Source of the DNA: a virus
Direction: 5' to 3' (one strand)
Length of the DNA stretch: 21,256 nucleotides
IMG/VR virus record: IMGVR_UViG_3300025128_000417
Location: 1 to 21,256 of that record
A program made the position numbers and the translations under genes. The notes beneath the pieces are model-generated. The model saw nothing but the letters and a program-made list of their open reading frames with translations. It had not been told where the DNA came from and made no database searches. Shown piece after piece: positions 5,870 to 12,495 of this stretch. Positions within the stretch are counted from its first letter, which is position 1, and every line of letters starts with the position of its first letter.

Positions 5870-6345
5870 GGTGACTCCTCGATAACCACTTCGTTCTGGG
5901 CCTCCTTGGCTCGCTCTTGTGCCAATCGTTCGACCTCTTTCAACGAGCTCAGGAACTCGTCACCGATTTGGATACCCACAGCTGCGATCACTTCGGGCTT
6001 GCCAAACTGATTCCGATTGAACTTCTCAGCTAACCACTTCCTGGTGTCGGCCCTAAGCCTAGCGACCTGGACATTGTCAGGGTCGGCAGAATCGACAATC
6101 TCGAGCGCCTCTTCAGCCCACTGGTTCGCACGAATCTCCTGGACTGCTTGCCACTTCGACCACCTCTCAGCTGTCTCTTTCAGCCACTCATAGAACACGC
6201 CATGCGACATCGTTCCTATCGCCTTCGGCATATTCTTGAGCAGCTTCCGGACGCTGCCGTGCTTCAAGTACAATGCAAAGATTTCATCCTCGCCGTGCTT
6301 TGAAAGTTTGCGGCCGATAGACCGGGTAAGCTTTTTTCCTGGCAT
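5866..6345 (-). CDS. terS: Terminase small subunit (Sf6-like family)
   Basis: I chose ATG at 6343-6345 (MPGKKLTRSIGRKLSKHGED), preceded by CAGGAGAC; an ATG at 6405 gives 20 extra residues without such a site. The 159-residue product begins with a basic helix-turn-helix-like DNA-binding region (about 15-60, FALYLKHGSVRKLLKNMP ... VFYEWLKE). It continues with the family's signature central segment: W-A-E-E-A-L-E-I-V-D, then ARLRADTRKWLAEKFNRNQFG (about 92-112), close to the R-L-R-(V/A)-D-(A/T)-R-K-W-L-x-x-K of Sf6-type small terminases. Small subunits recognise the packaging site and hand DNA to the large subunit. The C-terminus is acidic and helical. The gene overlaps its upstream neighbour by 62 nt and the PAPS-reductase-like gene by 4 nt. 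The large subunit is not in the window. Confidence 0.8.
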   Translation of the reverse strand: MPGKKLTRSIGRKLSKHGEDEIFALYLKHGSVRKLLKNMPKAIGTMSHGVFYEWLKETAERWSKWQAVQEIRANQWAEEALEIVDSADPDNVQVARLRADTRKWLAEKFNRNQFGKPEVIAAVGIQIGDEFLSSLKEVERLAQERAKEAQNEVVIEESP

Positions 6346-6604
6346 AGCGTTTCGTCTCCTGTTCCCATGACGGCCAACTCTCAATAATGCTCTCGAGCTT
6401 GGCATCTAGTTCTTCTCTACTCAGGCGTTCGCCTCTCTCATTAAAACGCAACGGATCGTTGTCTGGCAACCTCGGCGTGGTGTCTAGCTCCTTAATCGCT
6501 TGGGCAATATCCGCTCGCCATTCAGCTGCGTGATCGGTGGCATCCTCTAGTGGCAGCATCGACACGCCAGCCAGCACTCGCATCACATAATTAACGTCTG
6601 CCAT
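6284..6604 (-). CDS. Small unknown phage protein, 106 residues
   Basis: The ATG at 6602-6604 is preceded by TGGAG six bases away and overlaps the end of the helicase gene by 14 nt. The N-terminal part (MADVNYVMRVLAGVSMLPLE) is mildly hydrophobic. The middle is acidic and helical (RLSREELDAKLESIIESWPS) and the end is basic (RYARKKAYPVYRPQTFKARR). No family is recognised. The last 62 bases also encode the first 20 residues of the small terminase subunit in another frame, a long overlap for this genome. Either both ends are used, or the small terminase starts at the upstream ATG at 6405, which would lengthen the overlap. Its place between helicase and terminase gives no firm functional clue. Confidence 0.6.
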   Translation of the reverse strand: MADVNYVMRVLAGVSMLPLEDATDHAAEWRADIAQAIKELDTTPRLPDNDPLRFNERGERLSREELDAKLESIIESWPSWEQETKRYARKKAYPVYRPQTFKARRG

Positions 6605-7472
6605 TGCTACTCCACGGATCGATGTCAGGGTCTACCTCGGACACTCTCAACGTAGAGAAATCTATCTCGAGTGGGATACCACCCTGAATCAATTCCCCGT
6701 GGCGGTTCTTCAAGGTCAGCAACTTGAAGTAGCCCTTCGAGCCCTGCCTAATGACAGTCGTGTGGTCGAGCCCGAGCACTAAATCGCAACTAGCTTCTAC
6801 CACCATCCCTCCGTGCAAATGTTGGGCTGTCGGCGGGTTCTCAGACGTTGAGCCAGTCCTGTTCCACTGCGACAGCATCAGCACAGTGGACTCCGTCTCC
6901 AAGCAGAATCGCCTGAGCTCGGTGACCACACGCTGTGTCGATTCGTAGATGGCTGCCTCTGTCCCGCTCGTAGCGAGCTGGAGATAATCCAAGCAGAAAA
7001 ACTTGCAGCCCTCTTCAGCGCATGACCTCGCATAGGCTAGGATCTCTTCCCAGCTCATAAGTATGCCCTCGGGGACATACAAAGCTGGAGCGTCCTCAAA
7101 CGCTTGCTTCGTCACTGTCCAAGCAAATTTATTGAAACCACCTGGCTCCAAATCTCTCAACTTCTGGCCTGTATAGATCGAATACAGTCTTGTACTCAGC
7201 TGGATGTTGGTCTGCTCCAGATTGATCATGCCGACCGAATGACCTTGCTTCAGAGCTGTTGCACACATCGAAAGCGCAAGCGTAGTTTTCCCGATTCCAG
7301 GATTTCCGGCCAGGCAGTTGAGCCAAGGTCCACTCCCTTTTCTCATCCCCTGGTCATGGCAAGTCCGATCCAAACTGGGTAGACCGAAGCTGATCGAATG
7401 CACCTTCGGATTCGCTTGCAGCTCCTCATATTCTGCCAGCCATTCATCGCCAAAGATGTTGACCTTCTTCAT
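6591..7472 (-). CDS. DnaB-type replicative helicase (RecA-fold ATPase domain only)
   Basis: This 293-residue protein has a Walker A motif AGNPGIGKTT (55-64), a downstream E in MINLEQTN (82-89) as in DnaB-family helicases, and Walker B KFFCLDYLQL (157-166). LMLSQWNRTGS and an H-G-G-x-x-x-E-A-x-x-D-L-V segment (about 200-230) follow, as in the DnaB/RadA core. It lacks the N-terminal primase-interaction domain of full-length DnaB (about 450 residues), so it is a short phage form. It should unwind DNA at the fork, probably loaded by the winged-helix protein encoded two genes upstream. The start overlaps the exonuclease stop as ATGA. An alternative is a RadA- or KaiC-like ATPase, but the gene context favours the replicative helicase. 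Confidence 0.85.
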   Translation of the reverse strand: MKKVNIFGDEWLAEYEELQANPKVHSISFGLPSLDRTCHDQGMRKGSGPWLNCLAGNPGIGKTTLALSMCATALKQGHSVGMINLEQTNIQLSTRLYSIYTGQKLRDLEPGGFNKFAWTVTKQAFEDAPALYVPEGILMSWEEILAYARSCAEEGCKFFCLDYLQLATSGTEAAIYESTQRVVTELRRFCLETESTVLMLSQWNRTGSTSENPPTAQHLHGGMVVEASCDLVLGLDHTTVIRQGSKGYFKLLTLKNRHGELIQGGIPLEIDFSTLRVSEVDPDIDPWSSNGRR

Positions 7473-8272
7473 CGCTGCGCCCAGACCGGCAGATCAATCG
7501 TGTGGACAACTTCCTCATAGGCCGGCCACTCGCCATCGAGCCCGTATTGATCGATGCACTCTGCCCACTGGTGAAGCAATGCTTGCACTTCAAACTGTCC
7601 TTGACGCACGGATGCATCACCCACCAAGTACACGGCCACAGCATAGGGTGGTTTCTTTTCACAGCAGATCATGTAGAACTGGTCGCGTGTCTCAAATGGA
7701 GACAGGTAGTGTCCGGCCTGTCTGTAATACCCAAAATTTGAGATGGCTTTTGCCATGTGTTCTGGGCTCGCATCAATTGTCGATTTGAGATCGACTAAGT
7801 AACCATCATCGCCAGGCAAGGCATCGATCTTAGCCTTACAAGAAATGCCTGAGTCTTCATCAGTCCACAGAGCAGCGACTTCAGTCTTCGCACCCTCGAG
7901 TAGCTCAGATGCCACTGGGTGACGAAGTACAGCGTCACGCATCCGACAAACAATGTCATAGTCAGCTGGCTTCAGGATCTTGTCAGGGGAAAATTGCATG
8001 GCGAGCTCTTTTTTGGCGGCCTTGCCCTCCTTGGTCGTACCTTTGAGCTCAGACCCCCGAGCCCAATGCTTCTCGAATTTGTCGGCCTCGAGCGTAGCCA
8101 CATGAAACGCCGACCCTAAACGCATAGCTGGTGTAGGCGGTGCTGGGTTGTTAATCGCTTCCATTAAATGAGCTGGGCTGGTCTTCAGCTTGCTCAGCAA
8201 ACTGTTGCTTGCAGCTGGGTAGCCGAAATAGTCGGCGTCAGTCATGTCGTAGTGCAGTTTCAAGTCCTTCAT
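7469..8272 (-). CDS. RecE-like PD-(D/E)XK exonuclease
   Basis: This 267-residue nuclease opens with YFGYPAASNSLLSKLKTSPA (15-34), the Y-x-x-x-x-x-(I/L)-S-x-S-x-L-x-x-(L/F)-x-x-S-P region of RecE/exonuclease-VIII C-terminal domains. It continues with MRLGSAFHVATLE (50-62). The catalytic core is TEVAALW (E131), CKAKIDALPG (D150) and LVDLKST (D161, K163), followed by FGYYRQAGHYL (180-190) with the family's Q. Such enzymes resect 5' strands to create single-stranded DNA. The partner would be the ERF-type annealing protein at 11520-12245, making a recombination pair split by about 3 kb. The ATG overlaps the upstream stop (TAATG). All expected active-site residues are present. Confidence 0.88.
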   Translation of the reverse strand: MKDLKLHYDMTDADYFGYPAASNSLLSKLKTSPAHLMEAINNPAPPTPAMRLGSAFHVATLEADKFEKHWARGSELKGTTKEGKAAKKELAMQFSPDKILKPADYDIVCRMRDAVLRHPVASELLEGAKTEVAALWTDEDSGISCKAKIDALPGDDGYLVDLKSTIDASPEHMAKAISNFGYYRQAGHYLSPFETRDQFYMICCEKKPPYAVAVYLVGDASVRQGQFEVQALLHQWAECIDQYGLDGEWPAYEEVVHTIDLPVWAQR

Positions 8273-9036
8273 TATTCATCGCTCCATAGCTCTTTGAGGC
8301 TTACGCCTTGAGCTTGTTGTGGGTTGTGTGGGTGGTTCTCAAGTGATTTTAGATACCAAGACTCCCTACGCTCAGGTGAACGCAGGAAACTCTCGGGTAA
8401 CTGGTACTGTCTTTTGCTGTTGTGGAACTCGCTTGCCTTTAAGCATTTCACCATTTCACGAAACAGCTTGGATGGATCTGACTCACCATTTTTTAAATGC
8501 TCAGAATACAAAGCATTCAGAAGGCGAGCTCGCTTGTCGGTCAGGGTGGGGTGTGGCCCTTTCGGGCTCAACTCATCGAGCCAGACGTTCCACAGCTCAA
8601 TCGAATGATCTACGCCATTAGCTTTCGGCTGCTTGGCCTTAGATGTCGATTTTTGTTCACTGTTTGTATAACTAGCTATGCTCTGCCACTTATCGTAATT
8701 GATCACCTCAATAAGTGTGCCGACATTCGGTTCGCCGTGAGGGATGATCCGAATCCTGCCGTCCTTCACCAGCGTGTTCATCATGCGCTCGACCTTGCCG
8801 ACAGACCACTGCACCTTCCTGCCACGCAAGCTGTACGCACAGTCCCGGGCTATCGCTCGATAGCTTCTAAGGAACTGACCACGGCCGACCTTCACACCCG
8901 AATACTCGTAGCTCTTCTTGCCGAAGTTCGTCCTGAGTAGGATAAAGATCCACAGCTTGAGCATATCGGGCTCGCCAAAGATGCTCTTATCCAGCAGATC
9001 CCTGCTGAGCAGAATGAAGCCAGGAGCCTTAGCCAT
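8272..9036 (-). CDS. Winged-helix replication initiator / helicase-loader-like protein
   Basis: I place the start at ATG 9034-9036 (MAKAPGFILLSRDLLDKSIF), preceded by ACGGAG, rather than at the frame's 9084 start; this gives 254 residues. The N-terminal 125 residues resemble a phage replication-protein winged helix: FGEPDMLKLWIFILLRTNFG, GRGQFLRSYRAIARD, VGKVERMMNTLVKDGRIRII, then a beta hairpin (GTLIEVINYDKWQ). A charged linker leads to a C-terminal helical part (LWNVWLDEL ... WYLKSLENHPHN). DnaD/phage-O-type proteins with this layout bind the origin and bring in the helicase, which is encoded two genes downstream. It overlaps the RusA gene by 8 nt. The fold is likely; loader versus initiator is not decided by sequence. 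Confidence 0.7.
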   Translation of the reverse strand: MAKAPGFILLSRDLLDKSIFGEPDMLKLWIFILLRTNFGKKSYEYSGVKVGRGQFLRSYRAIARDCAYSLRGRKVQWSVGKVERMMNTLVKDGRIRIIPHGEPNVGTLIEVINYDKWQSIASYTNSEQKSTSKAKQPKANGVDHSIELWNVWLDELSPKGPHPTLTDKRARLLNALYSEHLKNGESDPSKLFREMVKCLKASEFHNSKRQYQLPESFLRSPERRESWYLKSLENHPHNPQQAQGVSLKELWSDE

Positions 9037-9415
9037 CGCCGTGAGCTCCGTAGCTGATCTCAACCCGGGGATACTCGCGATCAATACCCATGTTTTCCCA
9101 TGACAGCTTTTCTATCTGCTTATCATCGACATAGACAATGCCTTCCAGTGCGTCAGCGATTCCTTTGAGTAGGTTGTTAGGATCTCTCCTGCGCTTGTCT
9201 GGCATATAGAACGCCAGATGCATCCACACAGCACCTTCCGGATGCACAGGCCGACCTCGCACCTGAGTCATCGCCAACGTAGCGCACAGCTCTTTCCCTG
9301 CTCGATAGCGTTTCGTGAGGATATGTCCCTTGCCACCGATAAATCTGCGGTTGTCAGGAACTAACCCTTCCCACGGCAACACAATGTCGTAGGGGTAATC
9401 GCTACCCTTCGCCAC
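9029..9415 (-). CDS. rusA: RusA-family Holliday junction resolvase
   Basis: The 128-residue product has the RusA-fold pattern: an N-terminal VLPWEGLVPDNRRF strand, a helix, a central WMHLAFYMPDKRRRDPNNLL segment (64-83), then KGIADALEGIVYVDDKQI (84-101). Acidic residues D78, D88 and D97/D98 match the metal-binding aspartates of RusA. Length and order fit the family (about 120 residues). RusA-type enzymes cut four-way junctions in phage replication and recombination intermediates, consistent with the exonuclease and ERF genes in the same operon. The start codon is GTG (cac 9413-9415) with a weak ribosome site; the gene overlaps the preceding 84-residue gene by 14 nt, so coupled translation is likely. 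Confidence 0.88.
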   Translation of the reverse strand: MAKGSDYPYDIVLPWEGLVPDNRRFIGGKGHILTKRYRAGKELCATLAMTQVRGRPVHPEGAVWMHLAFYMPDKRRRDPNNLLKGIADALEGIVYVDDKQIEKLSWENMGIDREYPRVEISYGAHGDG

Positions 9416-9656
9416 GACTTCGCTGGTGCTGAAGTTGCTTCCTGGCTTCGATTAAAGCGCCTTCAGCTTGCACTAAATGAGTGCGAGCCCTCTCCAGATA
9501 GCCTTGGCCGGCCTCGTTCACGATGTCCCAAGGCACGTTGCCTAACTTCGCTCTCAACCTCTCTGAATCTTTGCTGACTGCCCCCAATATTGCAGCACAA
9601 TCGTCGAGCAATTTGTCGCGATCTAGCTGCAATCTACTTGTTGTTTTACTTGCCAT
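9402..9656 (-). CDS. Small coiled-coil protein of unknown function
   Basis: This 84-residue, highly helical and charged protein begins MASKTTSRLQLDRDKLLDDC and ends in GALIEARKQLQHQRSRGEG, with heptad-like leucines. The ATG follows AGGAGAG and overlaps the last 11 bases of the methyltransferase gene. No family is recognised. Its position between the methyltransferase and RusA suggests an accessory to replication or recombination, but nothing in the sequence shows this. It has no cysteine pairs, membrane segment or clear DNA-binding motif. Confidence 0.6.
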   Translation of the reverse strand: MASKTTSRLQLDRDKLLDDCAAILGAVSKDSERLRAKLGNVPWDIVNEAGQGYLERARTHLVQAEGALIEARKQLQHQRSRGEG

Positions 9657-10881
9657 TCATTCTCTCCTGAGATTCTGCGTGAGCCAACACTCGCCTACCG
9701 ATATATTCTGCTACCTGTGGCACTATGGCGTTTCCGAGTCCTTTAAGTCTGTCCACCCTGTTGGGAACCCCATGAGCCACTCGACCCACGTCGGGTTCAA
9801 CTGCCCAGTTGCGTTCCCAACTCTGCCCGCCACTACCTCTTCCAAATTGGACTTGTTTCGATTCGCCAACTTCTCCCTGTTTTTTTCCGTAATCATCGGA
9901 TGAACTTTGTTCGCCTTGGGCGTGGGCCACCTCTTCTGCATCTTCTCGTAAGATCGATGGTTTTCCAACTTCGTTGCTGTCATTATCTCCATCTCTTCTT
10001 TTGTGATCTCGCCTTGTATCATCTTCTTGTAGAGATTCTGATATTGACCTTCGCTTCCGTGTCCGTAACCCTTCGTGGTGGGTGTCGGCCACATCTCCTG
10101 CTTTGCCCCCCTTGTCCGAAGACCTTCGGCTATCAAGACTTCCTCGTTCAATATCTTCCCCCCTTTGCCGTTGGGTCTGCTCCCTGGATTTCCGGCTCTG
10201 GGCGTGGGCCACATCTTTACTTGGTTCGATAGACTCTTTTGGTTGGAGCTGTCCATGTTTTTGTAATCGGATGACAGAGGTGTCGGCCACACCTCCTGCT
10301 TTGCCACCTGTACCCTGAGAGAGTCCCTCGTCCCTGCGTGATCGGTCTCCAGTTCCCATTGCGTCACGTCTCCGTGCTTTGCTTCTTGAGCCAGTGGCGT
10401 GGGCCATGATGAAGATCCTTTTTCTGAGGTGGGGAGCACCCACTGAGGCAGCGGAAACAATGCCCCACTCCGCATCATACCCGAACTCGGAAAGGTCTCC
10501 GAGAACGTCTCCCATGCCTCGAACAAGCAACCCTGGTACGTTCTCCATAATTGCGTATCTGGGTCGTAGCTCGCGTATGATCCGTCCGAATTCCGGCCAT
10601 AACCATCTGTCATCGTCTTGTCCTTTTCGTTTGCCAGCTACGCTGACTGGTTGACATGGAAATCCTCCAACTAGAACATCCACTGGCGCTAAATTGTGAG
10701 CACCGACATCGTGTATGTCGCCATAGCATGGCACACTCGGCCAATGCTTTGCGAGCACCTTCTGGCAATAAGAGTCCCACTCAACTTGCCATACGACCTC
10801 AAACCCATTTGTTCGCTCTAGCCCAAGATCAAAACCACCTATGCCAGCGAACAGTGAGCCTACTCTAAAAGGGCTTGTCAT
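9646..10881 (-). CDS. dcm: DNA (cytosine-5) methyltransferase
   Basis: This 411-residue enzyme methylates cytosine C5 using S-adenosylmethionine. Visible motifs are I, GSLFAGIGGFDLGLE (8-22); IV, GGFPCQPVSVAG with catalytic Cys76; VI, MENVPGLL (112-119); VIII, VGAPHLRKRIFI (147-158); and the C-terminal IX-X block, RVAHGVPNRVDRLKGLGNAI (367-386) then VPQVAEYIG. Between VIII and IX, where the target-recognition domain should lie, about 200 residues are unusually hydrophilic and low in complexity (RRDAMGTGDRSRRDEG and similar). They contain periodic VAHA/VADT tetrapeptides. A second long frame runs through exactly this part (see the nested gene). No restriction endonuclease is next to it, so it is probably an orphan phage methylase for self-protection. 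It overlaps its upstream neighbour by 17 nt and its downstream neighbour by 11 nt. Confidence 0.9.
   Translation of the reverse strand: MTSPFRVGSLFAGIGGFDLGLERTNGFEVVWQVEWDSYCQKVLAKHWPSVPCYGDIHDVGAHNLAPVDVLVGGFPCQPVSVAGKRKGQDDDRWLWPEFGRIIRELRPRYAIMENVPGLLVRGMGDVLGDLSEFGYDAEWGIVSAASVGAPHLRKRIFIMAHATGSRSKARRRDAMGTGDRSRRDEGLSQGTGGKAGGVADTSVIRLQKHGQLQPKESIEPSKDVAHAQSRKSREQTQRQRGEDIERGSLDSRRSSDKGGKAGDVADTHHEGLRTRKRRSISESLQEDDTRRDHKRRDGDNDSNEVGKPSILREDAEEVAHAQGEQSSSDDYGKKQGEVGESKQVQFGRGSGGQSWERNWAVEPDVGRVAHGVPNRVDRLKGLGNAIVPQVAEYIGRRVLAHAESQERMNGK
9723..10613 (-). CDS. WPTP-repeat protein nested in the methyltransferase gene
   Basis: A 296-codon ATG frame on the same strand lies wholly inside the methyltransferase gene, covering its residues about 90-386 in another frame. 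AAGGA sits seven bases before the ATG. The product opens MTDGYGRNSDGSYASYDPDT, then LWRTYQGCLFEAWETFSETF and SGMMRSGALFPLPQWV. Five WPTP motifs start at residues 70, 109, 135, 175 and 229, usually after K-x-x or K-R. It ends LNPTWVEWLMGFPTGWTDL. Unlike the methylase frame, which is charged and repetitive here, this frame has normal protein composition. From memory, similar WPTP/LNPxWVEWLMGFP proteins accompany C5 methylases in many phages, with no known function. It could be a real overprinted gene, or partly a shadow of conserved methylase codons (VAHG in one frame is WLMG in the other). Confidence 0.6.
   Translation of the reverse strand: MTDGYGRNSDGSYASYDPDTQLWRTYQGCLFEAWETFSETFPSSGMMRSGALFPLPQWVLPTSEKGSSSWPTPLAQEAKHGDVTQWELETDHAGTRDSLRVQVAKQEVWPTPLSSDYKNMDSSNQKSLSNQVKMWPTPRAGNPGSRPNGKGGKILNEEVLIAEGLRTRGAKQEMWPTPTTKGYGHGSEGQYQNLYKKMIQGEITKEEMEIMTATKLENHRSYEKMQKRWPTPKANKVHPMITEKNREKLANRNKSNLEEVVAGRVGNATGQLNPTWVEWLMGFPTGWTDLKDSETP
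10611..10625 (-). promoter_or_regulatory. Internal Shine-Dalgarno and start codon for the nested WPTP frame
   Basis: On the minus strand AAGGA (10621-10625) precedes ATG (10611-10613) by seven bases. It lies within the methyltransferase coding sequence just after its catalytic motif IV. This spacing is ideal for initiation and is the strongest sequence sign that the nested frame is translated independently. Confidence 0.5.
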
Positions 10882-11134
10882 CTGAGTCAGTTGGCTTCGC
10901 TGACTGATAGGTGTTCACCTCGAGGTAAAGAGGTGGAGCCTCTAGGTTTTTGCCGTCATAAATCTTGACATCGATCTTGACCATCTCCTGGTCGGACTTC
11001 TTCGCTAAAAATTCGATCAACTGCTCTGGATACAGACGCAACGTGCAACAGATAAATTTGGCCTGTGCCGGTGAGCTCGGAGCAGAGACAGTCAATCCGC
11101 TCGAGCGATTCACAAATTCCTTATCTCTTGGCAT
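10865..11134 (-). CDS. Small unknown phage protein, 89 residues
   Basis: I place the start at ATG 11132-11134 (MPRDKEFVNRSSGLTVSAPS), with AAGGAAAG just upstream; the first possible ATG at 11164 would overlap the previous gene and lacks such a site. After a short polar N-terminus the protein has alternating strand-like segments (KFICCTLRLYPEQLIEFL, VKIDVKIYDGKNL, PPLYLEVNTYQ) and an acidic tail (PTDSDDKPF). An all-beta core with an acidic C-terminus recalls single-strand-binding-type phage proteins, but no OB-fold signature is firm. It sits between the winged-helix gene and the methyltransferase in the replication/recombination operon and overlaps the latter by 17 nt. Confidence 0.6.
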   Translation of the reverse strand: MPRDKEFVNRSSGLTVSAPSSPAQAKFICCTLRLYPEQLIEFLAKKSDQEMVKIDVKIYDGKNLEAPPLYLEVNTYQSAKPTDSDDKPF

Positions 11135-11148
11135 TCTTCTTTCCTTGG

Positions 11149-11523
11149 TTAAATGATGCGCCATATTCTGGCGCGACGACCACTGCGAGTTGCAGCGGTA
11201 TCTTCAGTCATCTTTGCTAACCCGAGCTCCCTTAGCTCAGGTAGCCGGCGACTGGCAGCAGCGTGACGCCATCCAAATACTTCTTCGATAGCATCGGCCG
11301 TTCCACCCTCTGGATTGTTCCGTAGCCACTCCAGAATCTGACCTCGCCGTGAAGCAGCAGAAACGTGCATCGATTTCGCTGCCTCATGTGAAGTGTCTGG
11401 GTCAGAGTTGCGAGCTCTAGGCGGGACGCCAAACAATGATTCCTGGTTGGGGTCGTGAAATTGTCTTTTCCGTTTCGGCTCTTCCTCAAAGTCCTGTTCG
11501 TCCATGCCTGTCCGGCGCGTCAC
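11149..11523 (-). CDS. Winged-helix DNA-binding protein
   Basis: This 124-residue product starts at GTG (cac 11521-11523) with AAGGA nine bases upstream; the GTG overlaps the ERF stop (GTGA). An ATG seven codons in is an alternative. Residues about 1-38 are charged and disordered. From SDPDTSHEAAKSM the sequence matches a common phage winged-helix family: RRGQILEWLRNNPEGGTADA, then EVFGWRHAAASRRLPELREL (recognition helix) and GLAKMTEDTAATRSGRRARI forming the wing. I know this layout from many phage genomes, usually unnamed. It probably binds DNA, perhaps as a regulator or in replication. Its place directly after ERF suggests early expression. Confidence 0.72.
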   Translation of the reverse strand: MTRRTGMDEQDFEEEPKRKRQFHDPNQESLFGVPPRARNSDPDTSHEAAKSMHVSAASRRGQILEWLRNNPEGGTADAIEEVFGWRHAAASRRLPELRELGLAKMTEDTAATRSGRRARIWRII

Positions 11524-12245
11524 TTCGGTGTATCCTTCAACGCCGACTCGAGATAATCGATAGCAGCCGAAGTCAGCTCTAAAGGCGACCTTTCCTCATC
11601 GGATAGCTTGCCTTTTTTTGCCAACACGTTCTTAGCTACATCGATGGCTTTCGCTTCTACGTTTCCATTCTCTTCAGCTGCAACAATCAGCTTCTTCAAA
11701 ACCGATAACTCAGACTTCAGTACATCTGGGTCATCCACTTTTTCCTCTTTCGGCTCAAAAGCTGGGGTAGCTTTTTTCTTTGGAGCTCTTTTCTTCGGAG
11801 CTTTCTTCGGAGCCTGAGCGGTCGCCTCATTGCCATCGTCATCGTCTGACAAGCCGACAGAGATTCCGAGGGCTGCTTGCGTAGTGTAGCGCCGGAGATA
11901 GCTGATCGCTGAGCCGAACCCGTGAGCCGTTTGTGCTTGAAGCGGAATTGACGCTGGTGGAAGCAATATCCATTCACCGCTCTCATGGATAAGCATCGTG
12001 GTCATCGTCACTCGACCATCTGTCTCGCCAGGAAACTGTGTGAGGGCCAACCCATGTTTCGCTAGAGCTGGCTTCGACACCTCTAGGACGGCGGTTAGAT
12101 CTGCGTACTGGGATTTGAAATGAGAGTTCTCTTGGTTCTTGAGAGCTTTGCCGACATCGGCCTGGGCTCCGACCAGAGCCTTGCTGACGTTCTCAATACT
12201 CTCGCTCATTAAAACTCTATGTGTCAGTGCTTGCGTATCATCCAT
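11520..12245 (-). CDS. erf: ERF-family single-strand annealing protein
   Basis: This 241-residue protein has the ERF core: an N-terminal helical stretch (SKALVGAQADVGKALKNQ), FKSQYADLTAVLEVSKPALA (43-62), GLALTQFPGETDGRVTMTTM (65-84), ESGEWILLPPASIPLQ (88-103) and GSAISYLRRYTTQAALGI (111-128). These are the family's hallmark blocks, followed by an acidic DDDDG. A lysine/alanine/proline-rich linker (QAPKKAPKKRAPKKKATPAF, about 144-163) and a helical C-terminus follow. ERF proteins coat single-stranded DNA and anneal complementary strands, working with a 5'-3' exonuclease such as the RecE-like one encoded downstream. The start has AGGAG six bases upstream and overlaps the HTH gene by 8 nt. It probably lies on the leftward transcript from the divergent region. 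Confidence 0.9.
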   Translation of the reverse strand: MDDTQALTHRVLMSESIENVSKALVGAQADVGKALKNQENSHFKSQYADLTAVLEVSKPALAKHGLALTQFPGETDGRVTMTTMLIHESGEWILLPPASIPLQAQTAHGFGSAISYLRRYTTQAALGISVGLSDDDDGNEATAQAPKKAPKKRAPKKKATPAFEPKEEKVDDPDVLKSELSVLKKLIVAAEENGNVEAKAIDVAKNVLAKKGKLSDEERSPLELTSAAIDYLESALKDTPK

Positions 12246-12495
12246 GTGTTGCTCCTGTGGGTTGCTGGGGATTTGTTCTCTCGAGCTCAGCTAGAGCAGG
12301 AGACAACATCTTCCGATAGACCTTCGGGATTCGATTGTCACCTCTGAGCCATTTGTAGACAGAGGAGTGTCCCGCAAAAAGAAATTCTTCTGCGTAACGC
12401 TCAACCGACCGGCCGTCCAGCTCGATAGCCCGATGTAACTTTTCACACGCCCAGTCATCGGCGTATGGTCCTGACCTCACGACATTAATTGCCAT
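12238..12495 (-). CDS. Helix-turn-helix protein (Cro/Cox-like candidate)
   Basis: The start is ATG 12493-12495, five bases after a near-perfect AAGGAGG (12500-12507 on the complement). An upstream GTG in the same frame overlaps that site and is unlikely. The 85-residue product carries a short DNA-binding helix-turn-helix: RSVERYAEEFLFAGHSSVYK then WLRGDNRIPKVYRK (about 30-63). It resembles the S-x-x-x-(F/Y)-A ... S-x-x-(Y/V)-x-W-L-x-G-x-x-x-I-P pattern of Cro-like proteins. It is the first leftward gene beside a region with three TGTC-N4-GACA sites, so it may bind them and control itself and the rightward genes (inference). The C-terminus is Pro/Gln-rich. Confidence 0.7.
   Translation of the reverse strand: MAINVVRSGPYADDWACEKLHRAIELDGRSVERYAEEFLFAGHSSVYKWLRGDNRIPKVYRKMLSPALAELERTNPQQPTGATHG

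Noticed and set aside
8497-8940. 147-codon plus-strand frame
   Set aside because: It is antisense to the winged-helix replication gene and shows no start signals or family resemblance.
9900-10318. Plus-strand frames of 63-110 codons over the methyltransferase
   Set aside because: They are antisense to two overlapping minus-strand frames with strong evidence and only mirror the same repeated DNA words.
12238-12495. Full CI-type repressor with peptidase domain
   Set aside because: The protein is only 85 residues, with a single short helix-turn-helix and no S24 peptidase segment; at most Cro/Cox-like.
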